Below are positions 1-6,272 of a stretch of 6,272 bases of DNA, piece after piece. The stretch comes from Chromatiales bacterium (GTDB lineage Bacteria; Pseudomonadota; Gammaproteobacteria; Chromatiales; Chromatiaceae). The notes below the pieces were generated by a model. That model saw nothing but the letters and a program-made list of their open reading frames with translations, was not told the DNA's origin and made no database searches. The DNA is taken from positions 1-6,272 of the forward strand of contig JAKSCN010000352.1 in the NCBI GenBank assembly GCA_022360595.1. Reading direction: 5' to 3'. How positions within the stretch are numbered: the stretch's first letter is position 1; every line of letters starts with the position of its first letter. The position numbers were made by a program, and so were the translations under genes.

Positions 1-760
1 GCATGACCCACCAGAAAAATCAAACGGGGTAAAAGGCCACCCCAAGCCAGCAGTTCAGTTGTTGTCCTGCTTGGGCATTACTGCTGCATTGGATGTAGAC
101 TTTAATGTCCCAAAAAATCACCGCTCACGGTATTTCGGTTAGCAGTAAATTGACCCATGGTCTTTTCCTATTTGCGACTATCTTTGCTGACATATTTCCC
201 TGGTTTTTATCTTGCCCTAACCTGTTTATATCTATAGGGTATGCCCCTTATTTTTTCACACGGACAAGGTGTCCAGTTACGCGTGCGCGCATCGTATCCA
301 TTCTGGGAGTGTGAGTCCTGATTTGATTATCATTGACAGCGGTGGCTGCCTCTCTATCAATTTGTGACAAGGGTAAAAATACGCCACGTGAGTTACTCGC
401 TACTTACTCTAGGTTGACTGAATTCCGCACCTTATGCCTTGGTTGATCTGTTTTTAGATGCAAGAGTGATAAATCACTTTAGCGTTGGCAAGCCGTAATG
501 AATCCTCTCTCGCACTGATTACAGATCTTCTGGAAAAAATGCTTATTTTTTTGCGGGTGTAAGCGAATCGAATTTCTGATAAATAGGATCGGCTGGTTCT
601 GTCGGCTTACTATAGTGTGATTGCTGTATGGGGCTATCTATTGTATAGGGTTTGTCCTCAGGTAGGCTAGGTTGCTCAAGCGGGGTAAGGTTTAGTCGTA
701 TATTACTGTGTTTTTATAGATTGATATACCTATGAAAAAAGTATGTGGCTACAAAGTAGA

Positions 761-817
761 GTTTGTTAATGATTAGTCAGCTGCAATAAAAAAGCGCAGT
801 CATTAGCGTTAACAAAC
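761..817. repeat. Imperfect inverted repeat with 9-bp perfect outer arms
   Basis: The arms GTTTGTTAA (761-769) and TTAACAAAC (809-817) are exact reverse complements. Inside them CTGC (781-784) can pair with GCAG (796-799) around an A-rich loop. The right arm looks like the left arm with about six extra bases, since TAATGA (767-772) also complements TCATTA (800-805), so two registers compete. There is no T-run after either arm, so it does not look like an ordinary intrinsic terminator. It could be a protein-binding dyad, the stem of a small RNA, or a trace of a mobile element end. Its role is unknown. Confidence 0.5.
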
Positions 818-951
818 CTTAGTAAATTTATCGATGTTTTATCAGGAGAAGTAATTACAATGGGATACTACTATCCTCTAGGTATAAAGATGTAGGTAGG
901 TTGTCCCACGGTTCTCAGCAATGGACTGTTGTTGAAGATGAATGCTAAAAA

Positions 952-982
952 TTGATGTTTATATCTGCGGTTCCACTATAAA
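952..982 (+). promoter_or_regulatory. Weak sigma-70-like promoter candidate for the c-di-GMP gene
   Basis: TTGATG (952-957) matches four of six -35 bases and TATAAA (977-982) matches five of six -10 bases. The 19-bp spacer is longer than the preferred 17. Transcription from here would begin near 989 and give a leader of about 100 nt that contains the hairpin at 1025-1049. AT-rich DNA produces such matches by chance, so this is only a candidate. I saw no sigma-54 type -24/-12 element. Confidence 0.3.
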
Positions 983-1024
983 CATTATTTCGTAATTCGA
1001 TCACTGTCAGGAATTTTCATCTCG

Positions 1025-1049
1025 GTAATGGATAGGTGATATCCGTTAC
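1025..1049 (+). promoter_or_regulatory. Leader hairpin just upstream of the sensor gene
   Basis: GTAATGGATA (1025-1034) pairs with TATCCGTTAC (1040-1049), giving ten pairs including one G-U, around the five-base loop GGTGA. It lies 38 nt before the ATG and has no following T-run, so it is not an intrinsic terminator. The right arm segment CCGTTA (1043-1048) is also complementary to TAACGG (1074-1079), which sits 9-14 nt before the start codon where a ribosome site would be. The two pairings exclude each other, so the leader could switch between an open and a closed ribosome-site region. A DNA operator is an equally simple reading of the dyad. Confidence 0.45.
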
Positions 1050-1087
1050 GGGTGAGATAAGCAATCATTACAATAACGGTTAACAAT

Positions 1088-4000
1088 ATGAAAATTAGCC
1101 TTCGGCCCTTTTTAGGCGCTGTCGTGATAGGCATGTTAGTGCTGCTTGGCGCACAATTTTTGAGTGATATAGTTGCCAGGGATCGCTATCAGAAAGACAA
1201 AGCTCTTGCGGAAAAAAGATTGCAACAAGTGTCCAGTGCGCTGGCCCAATCGATGAATGCTCGATTGAATCTTACCGGTAGTCTCGCTGCATTTGTAACA
1301 ATTAACCGGGAATTTACTCAGCAACAGTTTGATCGATATGCATCGTTACTGCAGCAAGATTTGAATGGAATTCGGAGCTTGCAGTTGGCTCCAGAGGGTA
1401 TTGTTAAATACTTGACAAATCTTGAGAGTAATCGATCTGCGTTAAATCATAATCTCCTGACTGATCCCCGCCTTCAACAGGTTATAGAAAAGTCTATCCG
1501 TGAGCGGGTGTTTATTATTCATGGTCCCTATACGTTGCGTCAGGGTGGTGTCGCTATTGTGGCCCGGCGTCCTCTATTCCTTTCGGAAAGTGATAATAAA
1601 CCGAGTCTCTTTTGGGGATTTACAACGGTCATTGTTGAGATTCAACCCATCCTGGAGGATTCAGATTTTTACGGGCTGGAAAAGGATTTTACTTTGGCCA
1701 TCAGGGGCAAAGACGGCCTTGGTGAGAAGGGGGATGTTTTTTACGGCGACATGTCAACTTTTGAGTTGCCTATAGCGACCGCAAATGTTGTGCTGCCTGA
1801 TGCAAGCTGGCAGTTGGCCGCAAAACTTAAACCGGCTTCCTTGCCCTCTGGTTTTCTATTTTCGGTCTGGTATTGGATTGTTGCCGGCTTTGTCGCATTT
1901 CTGACGGCAATGATTACCTACACCATCATAAATCGCCCTAGGCTGTTAAGGAAGGAGGTTTACCAAGCGACCGAAAATCTGCGCACTACATTGAACTCTA
2001 TTGGTGATGGTGTTATTGCGACGGATACGGCTGGTAATATTACCCTGATGAATCCGCGCGCTGAAAAGATAACGGGTTGGCATTTTGACATGGCCATGAG
2101 TAAGCCGTTGTCGACGGTATTTTTTACCCGGAATGGGCAAACAAAATCACCCAGAACCAGTCCTGTTAGCAGAGTACTTGAAACGGGTAGAAGCATCGGC
2201 TCGGATAGTCAGGTGATTCTGACCGATAAAACCGGCAAGGAGTATCGGATTGCTGATTCCGCGGCGCCGATAAGAGATGATGAGGGTACGGTAACAGGTG
2301 CCGTTTTAGTATTTCGAGATACGACAGAAGATTATTTTGCACAGTTAGCACTAAAAGAGAGTGAGGAGAAATATCGTTCGATTTTTGAATCAACCGTATT
2401 TTCAATGATTGTAGTTATTGATGGCAAGGGAAACATTGTTGAGTGGAATGCCGGGGCTGAACAGACGTTTGGTTATACCCCCGAAGAGATTATCGGAAAG
2501 CCAATAACCACGCTTATGCCGGAGCGTTTTCACGAAGCACATTGCAGAGGTTTTGAGTGCGCGACGAGCCAAGGTGATTTGCTGCATAAAGGTGTAAGGC
2601 ATGAATTGGTGGGTATAAAAAAGAGTGGTGAAGAGTTTCCTATTGAGTTAACACTGGGTAGTTGGCAAAAGGATGGTAACCTCTATTTCAGCGCTATTAT
2701 TATCGATACCACTGCTCGTAAGAGCGCTGAAGGAAAAATTCGAACTCTTTTCCAAGCCATTGAGCAGAGCCCGGTATCGGTCATCATTACCGATCCGCAC
2801 ACCAAGATTGAATATGTCAACGGCGCATTTGAACAGACAACCGGCTATAGCGCCGCAGAGATGATAGGGAAGACGCCCAAAAGGCTTGTGGTGGGACAGC
2901 CAAGCAAGGGGCACTATCGGGAGTTGTGGACAACCATCAGTAGTGGTCAATCCTGGCAGGGTGAATTTCAAAGCCGTAGAAAAAGTGGTGACCTCTTTTG
3001 GGAGCATGCGCATATTGCGCCTGTGCATGATGAGACGGGCGCCATTAGGCACTATTTAGCTGTTATGGAAGATATTACCCTGCGTAAGATGCAGGAAGAG
3101 AGCATTCTGCATCAGGCGCATTTTGATAGCTTAACTGACTTGCCCAACCGTTTTCTTGCGCTTGATCGTTTAACCCAACTGATAAGTGAAGCGCAACGCA
3201 GTGGTGCCATGGTTGGAGTGTTGTTTCTTGATCTGGACGATTTTAAGAAGATTAATGACACCTTGGGGCATGATATGGGTGATAACCTTCTCATCGAGGC
3301 ATCGCGACGCCTAAGGTCTGCGGTGCGCAGTGGCGATACCATTGGTCGCCTGGGCGGAGATGAGTTTATTGTTCTACTGGGGGGACTTTTTGAAGCCGCT
3401 GATGCACGTCCCGTGGTGAATAATCTGCTTAATCTGTTTAATGAGCCGTTTACGGTCAATGGGCGAGAACTGATCGTCACCGCCTGTATTGGTATAGCGG
3501 TATATCCAGATGATGGTGACTCGCCTACTGAGCTGTTACGCAAGGCAGACTCGGCCATGTACCATGCCAAGGAGCAGGGTAATAACACTTACTCTTACTA
3601 CACCGATGCTATGAACCGATCGGTCTCGCGTCGTTTGGCCGTGGAAGAACAGATGCATGGTGCGCTTGATCGTGGAGAGTTTTATCTCTGTTATCAGCCG
3701 TTAGTTGATGTTAAGAGCTATTCGTTTATAGGGGTTGAGACATTGCTGCGCTGGACCAACCCCTCCTTGGGGAAGATATCACCTGCTGAGTTTATCCCCA
3801 TTGCAGAACAGACGGGACTGATCATCCCCATTGGACAGTTTGTGCTGAGAGAAGCGTTGCGCATGCTTGCTAAGTGGCAGAAGCAGGCGTTATCCTCCCT
3901 CGTTATGGCGATCAATCTGTCACCCCGCCAGTTTCGTGACCCCAGCTTAATTTCGCTTATCGAGAGCGCACTTGAAGAGAACCAGATTTCAGGTGACTCA

Positions 4001-4441
4001 CTTGAGCTTGAAATTACGGAAGGGGTTTTAATGAGTGGACACGCCTACATAGAGAGAGCGCTTTATCGATTAAATACACTTGGCGTCAGTATTGTGATGG
4101 ATGATTTCGGGACTGGTTACTCTTCATTGAGTTATTTGCGTAGTTATCCGTTTGATGCGTTGAAAATTGATCGGAGTTTTATCGATGACATCACCATTGA
4201 TAAAGCGGATAGAGAGCTTGTAAACGCAGCTATTGTCATGGCGCATAGCCTGGGTTTAACGGTGGTGGCCGAAGGGGTGGAAACTCCAGAGCAGTTGGTA
4301 TTGTTGGCTTCTCAAAATTGTGATTTTGCCCAGGGCTATCTTTTTAGCAAACCCATGCGTGCCGAGCAGATAAGTGCGATGCTTGAAGCCGGTGAAGGTT
4401 TTGTTTCACCCAGTGCCGAGTCTTTAGAAGCTCTCCAGTGA
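1088..4441 (+). CDS. Membrane CHASE/PAS(3)/GGDEF/EAL cyclic-di-GMP signalling protein
   Basis: An inner-membrane sensor predicted to make and break cyclic di-GMP. Order by residue: TM1 about 8-25; periplasmic CHASE-type ligand domain about 45-255 (HGPYTL, QGGVAIVARRP and FWGF blocks); TM2 about 257-281; PAS1 about 295-413; PAS2 about 425-545; PAS3 about 550-666; GGDEF about 675-840; EAL about 850-1105. In the cyclase domain DLDDFK (715-720), GHDMGD (727-732) and GGDEF (756-760) are intact, and RSGD (747-750) is a product-inhibition I-site. In the phosphodiesterase domain ETLLRW (884-889, an EAL variant), INLS (942-945), ELEITE (973-978), DDFGTGYSS (1005-1013), LKIDRSF (1025-1031), AEGVET (1061-1066) and QGYLFSKP (1082-1089) are all present, so neither domain looks degenerate. 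The ATG at 1088 is the only credible start: an in-frame TAA lies at 1058-1060 and TM1 follows at once. The ribosome site is poor. The signal sensed and the net direction of activity cannot be read from sequence. Confidence 0.95.
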   Translation: MKISLRPFLGAVVIGMLVLLGAQFLSDIVARDRYQKDKALAEKRLQQVSSALAQSMNARLNLTGSLAAFVTINREFTQQQFDRYASLLQQDLNGIRSLQLAPEGIVKYLTNLESNRSALNHNLLTDPRLQQVIEKSIRERVFIIHGPYTLRQGGVAIVARRPLFLSESDNKPSLFWGFTTVIVEIQPILEDSDFYGLEKDFTLAIRGKDGLGEKGDVFYGDMSTFELPIATANVVLPDASWQLAAKLKPASLPSGFLFSVWYWIVAGFVAFLTAMITYTIINRPRLLRKEVYQATENLRTTLNSIGDGVIATDTAGNITLMNPRAEKITGWHFDMAMSKPLSTVFFTRNGQTKSPRTSPVSRVLETGRSIGSDSQVILTDKTGKEYRIADSAAPIRDDEGTVTGAVLVFRDTTEDYFAQLALKESEEKYRSIFESTVFSMIVVIDGKGNIVEWNAGAEQTFGYTPEEIIGKPITTLMPERFHEAHCRGFECATSQGDLLHKGVRHELVGIKKSGEEFPIELTLGSWQKDGNLYFSAIIIDTTARKSAEGKIRTLFQAIEQSPVSVIITDPHTKIEYVNGAFEQTTGYSAAEMIGKTPKRLVVGQPSKGHYRELWTTISSGQSWQGEFQSRRKSGDLFWEHAHIAPVHDETGAIRHYLAVMEDITLRKMQEESILHQAHFDSLTDLPNRFLALDRLTQLISEAQRSGAMVGVLFLDLDDFKKINDTLGHDMGDNLLIEASRRLRSAVRSGDTIGRLGGDEFIVLLGGLFEAADARPVVNNLLNLFNEPFTVNGRELIVTACIGIAVYPDDGDSPTELLRKADSAMYHAKEQGNNTYSYYTDAMNRSVSRRLAVEEQMHGALDRGEFYLCYQPLVDVKSYSFIGVETLLRWTNPSLGKISPAEFIPIAEQTGLIIPIGQFVLREALRMLAKWQKQALSSLVMAINLSPRQFRDPSLISLIESALEENQISGDSLELEITEGVLMSGHAYIERALYRLNTLGVSIVMDDFGTGYSSLSYLRSYPFDALKIDRSFIDDITIDKADRELVNAAIVMAHSLGLTVVAEGVETPEQLVLLASQNCDFAQGYLFSKPMRAEQISAMLEAGEGFVSPSAESLEALQ

Positions 4442-4448
4442 AAAGAGC

Positions 4449-4478
4449 ACCAGGAAGCGTCGGCAAACGCTTCCTGGT
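4449..4478. terminator. Shared terminator hairpin between convergent genes
   Basis: A perfect 12-bp stem, ACCAGGAAGCGT (4449-4460) with ACGCTTCCTGGT (4467-4478), closes a six-base loop CGGCAA. It starts 7 nt after the stop of the c-di-GMP gene and lies 36 nt beyond the stop of the dehydrogenase gene. Read on the minus strand it is followed by GCTCTTTT, a short T-rich tail. On the plus strand the following bases are A-rich, so termination there would be less classical. Its position between convergent stops supports a two-way terminator. Confidence 0.75.
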
Positions 4479-4514
4479 AGATAAAATAAAGAGTGAATCT
4501 CTATGCGCCAGCGC

Positions 4515-6272
4515 CTATAGCAAGCTCTCCACACCCGCCACTATCACCGATAGCATGGCGAAGTCGATAGAGGCACGGGCCTTCAAATCTGAGACCATAC
4601 TGAGATGGCGGTTGTAGGCGAAGATGTTCTCTTCACTCCATTGTGCAATCATTGTCTTTGCGGTTTTAGCCTCTTTGGTATTCATAACGATCTGTGCCGT
4701 CAACTCGCGCTGATGGCTGTTCAGGGTATCGATCAGACGGGTCTTGGCCATGTAGTGCCAGTGGTTTTGAACACCAACCTTCTTGATCTCTTCACGTATC
4801 CAGTGGAGTTCAAGGCTGGAGCCGAGACTGAAGTAGAGGGATGCGACCAGTTGGGTATCGGCCTCGGCTTGTCTGGCCACCTCGACGATATCCAGGGCGT
4901 TGGCCAGGGAAGCGAGTGCGCCGATCTCTTGAGCCAGCTCACGCGGTGCTCCCGCATTGACGAGACTCTTGATGCTGTTCCTCATATCCAGCCGCTCTTG
5001 GGCCGCAAGGGGTTTCGGCATGCTGCTCGCCAGCTCTGCCACGTGGGACCTGAAGTAATCGACCAAATCGCGGATATTCACAGCGCCACTGCGCGAGCGC
5101 AAAATCCACTTTACCGTCTGTTCCAGCATTGCCGCGATCAGGCGCATCATTTCGATCTGTACTGAGGCGCTTACCTTGTTGTCGAGAGATTCGATCTCTC
5201 TCCAGAGCCGGTCGGTATCGAAGATTTTACTGGTGGCCAGATAGGCGCGGGTGACACCGGCCATGTTGGCGCCGGTCTCTTCACGCACCCGGAAGCCAAA
5301 GCCGGGCCCGATATGGTCAACGATACTGTTGGTGAGGTGAGTGGCGATGATCTCGCGTATCAGGCGATGGTTGAGCATCTCATCCGAGAAGCGCTCGCTG
5401 AGCACCTTGGGAAAATACTCTTTCAACTCGGAGAGTAGAAATGGATCATCGGGGATATCGGAGTTGATCAGCGCTTCGTAATAGCTCATTTTGCTATAGG
5501 CGTGCAGAACCGCGATCTCCGGTTTGGTCAGTCCCTGTTTGACAGCCTGACGTTCCGCCACCTCCTCTTTTGAGGGGAGATACTCCAGTTCGCGATTGAG
5601 GGCGCCGCGTTGCTCCAGAAAATCCATAAAGCGGGCGTGTTCGTAGAGCCGCTTCGGTGCTTCGGAGGCGACCATGCTGATCGATTGGGTCTGGGCGTAG
5701 TTGTCCGCCAGCACCAGCTCGGCCACCTCATCGGTCATCTCAACCAGCAGTTTGTTGCGCTGTTTTTCGGTCATGTCGCCGTTGGAGACCACCTGGCCGA
5801 GCAGGATTTTGATGTTGACCTCGTGGTCGGAGCAGTCCACGCCGGCAGAGTTGTCGATAGCATCGGTATAGATCAGGCCGCCACGCTGGGCATATTCGAT
5901 ACGGCCAAGTTGGGTGACCCCCAAGTTGCCCCCTTCACCGACCACTTTGCAGCGTAGCTCTTTACCGTTGATGCGCAGGGCATCGTTAGCCTTGTCGCCG
6001 ACATCTTCGTTGGTCTCGGACTCGGCTTTAACGTAGGTGCCGATGCCTCCGTTCCAGAGCAGATCTACCGGTGCTTTCAGTAGGGCGTTGATTAGCTCTG
6101 TGGGGGGCATGCGATCGGCTTTGGTGCCGATCATACTCTTCACCTCTTCGGTCAGAGTGATCGATTTGGCGCTGCGGGAGTAGACCCCACCGCCTTTAGA
6201 GATCAACTTGCTGTTGTATTCTCTCCAGGTCGATCTTGGTAGTTTGAATAGCCGCTCACGCTCCTGAAATGA
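4515..6272 (-). CDS. gdhB: NAD-specific glutamate dehydrogenase, large 180-kDa type (C-terminal part, 5' end outside window)
   Basis: The enzyme oxidises L-glutamate with NAD+ to 2-oxoglutarate and ammonium (EC 1.4.1.2) in the cytoplasm and feeds amino-acid carbon to the citric acid cycle. The window holds the last 585 residues; members of this family have about 1600. The frame is open to the right edge, where ERERLFKLPRSTWREYNSKL continues into ISKGGGVYSRSAKSI, so a TTG at 6204-6206 is an internal leucine codon and not a start. Counting from the first visible residue, family blocks are WNGGIGTYVKA (73-83), GEGGNLG (112-118, at 5919-5939, part of the nucleotide-binding fold), EYAQRGG (126-132) and DAIDNSAGVDCSDHEVNIK (137-155). 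The rest matches the long helical C-terminal domain. The frame shows no interruption. The symbol follows the Pseudomonas aeruginosa enzyme, which is activated by arginine; whether that holds here is unknown. Confidence 0.95.
   Translation of the reverse strand, partial: SFQERERLFKLPRSTWREYNSKLISKGGGVYSRSAKSITLTEEVKSMIGTKADRMPPTELINALLKAPVDLLWNGGIGTYVKAESETNEDVGDKANDALRINGKELRCKVVGEGGNLGVTQLGRIEYAQRGGLIYTDAIDNSAGVDCSDHEVNIKILLGQVVSNGDMTEKQRNKLLVEMTDEVAELVLADNYAQTQSISMVASEAPKRLYEHARFMDFLEQRGALNRELEYLPSKEEVAERQAVKQGLTKPEIAVLHAYSKMSYYEALINSDIPDDPFLLSELKEYFPKVLSERFSDEMLNHRLIREIIATHLTNSIVDHIGPGFGFRVREETGANMAGVTRAYLATSKIFDTDRLWREIESLDNKVSASVQIEMMRLIAAMLEQTVKWILRSRSGAVNIRDLVDYFRSHVAELASSMPKPLAAQERLDMRNSIKSLVNAGAPRELAQEIGALASLANALDIVEVARQAEADTQLVASLYFSLGSSLELHWIREEIKKVGVQNHWHYMAKTRLIDTLNSHQRELTAQIVMNTKEAKTAKTMIAQWSEENIFAYNRHLSMVSDLKARASIDFAMLSVIVAGVESLL

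Larger units (their letters stand above)
1..1087. other. Long gene-poor leader region
   Basis: More than 1 kb with no convincing protein gene on either strand. It is mostly AT-rich (one counted line, 721-780, is 30% G+C). The longest open frame (105-314, +, 69 codons) has no family resemblance I recognise, a poor ribosome site and a composition like translated non-coding DNA. I found no tRNA T-arm motif and no CRISPR-like repeat. Visible structure includes small dyads at 26-43 and 262-274, a 14-base palindrome at 465-478, an A/T-only dyad at 534-551, a long imperfect dyad at 761-817, a promoter-like pair at 952-982 and a strong hairpin at 1025-1049. The gene to the left is outside the window, so part of this stretch may be its 3' flank or a decayed mobile element. 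Confidence 0.7.

Noticed and set aside
105..314. 69-codon plus-strand open frame in the spacer
   Set aside because: No recognisable domain, weak ribosome site, and a Phe/Ile/Ser/Thr-rich product typical of translated spacer DNA. Its start overlaps the possible insertion-sequence repeats.
534..551. Terminator at AAAAAAT/ATTTTTT
   Set aside because: The stem is all A/T pairs around GCTT with no G+C-rich part, so it is more likely a chance dyad in AT-rich DNA.
732..776. 14-codon frame MKKVCGYKVEFVND
   Set aside because: No ribosome site precedes it, it runs into the dyad at 761-817, and nothing supports translation.
761..817. Integron attC site
   Set aside because: The arms contain GTT and AAC triplets, but the flanking bases do not fit the RYYYAAC/GTTRRRY core sites and no integrase or cassette is seen.
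880..1087. c-di-GMP (GEMM) riboswitch ahead of the c-di-GMP gene
   Set aside because: I looked for the conserved CGCAAAG-type core and the tetraloop-receptor pattern and did not see them. The hairpin at 1025-1049 does not fit that fold.
3112..3588. 158-codon minus-strand frame antisense to the GGDEF domain, with 2648-3052 (-) antisense to PAS3
   Set aside because: The plus-strand frame has unmistakable GGDEF and PAS motifs, and the antisense products are Ser/Arg-rich with no family resemblance.
4605..5165. 186-codon plus-strand frame inside gdhB, with 5610-5957 (+) similar
   Set aside because: Antisense shadows of a clearly coding dehydrogenase frame. Long antisense frames are common in G+C-richer genes.
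4515..6206. Complete 563-residue protein starting at the TTG at 6204-6206
   Set aside because: The frame stays open to the window edge and the residues upstream match the same dehydrogenase family, so this is a partial view of a longer gene.

Overview
The window suggests a gammaproteobacterium. The evidence is the large (about 180 kDa) form of NAD-glutamate dehydrogenase on the minus strand, which is close in motif to the Pseudomonas GdhB type, and a CHASE-PAS-GGDEF-EAL cyclic-di-GMP protein typical of that class. No genus can be named from the sequence alone. In single 60-base lines that I counted, composition differs along the window: about 60% G+C in part of the dehydrogenase, 42-43% in two lines of the c-di-GMP gene, and 30% in one line of the leader.

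Layout: positions 1-1087 hold no convincing protein gene. They are mostly AT-rich and contain several dyads, a possible fragment of an insertion sequence at the left edge, a weak promoter candidate and a clear hairpin just upstream of the next start codon. Positions 1088-4441 (+) encode one complete 1117-residue membrane sensor: TM - CHASE - TM - three PAS - GGDEF - EAL. Both output domains keep their catalytic residues and the GGDEF domain keeps its inhibitory I-site. Positions 4442-4514 separate two convergent genes and hold a 12-bp hairpin that can serve both strands. Positions 4515-6272 (-) are the C-terminal 585 residues of the NAD-glutamate dehydrogenase, which runs off the right edge.

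The two genes are convergent and are not an operon. Nothing in the sequence links glutamate catabolism to the c-di-GMP protein. I did not find a clearly new system. The points most worth a second look are a FixL/DosP-like histidine in the second PAS domain, a leader with two mutually exclusive pairings before the sensor gene, and the unusually long leader region with unexplained dyads and an orphan open frame.
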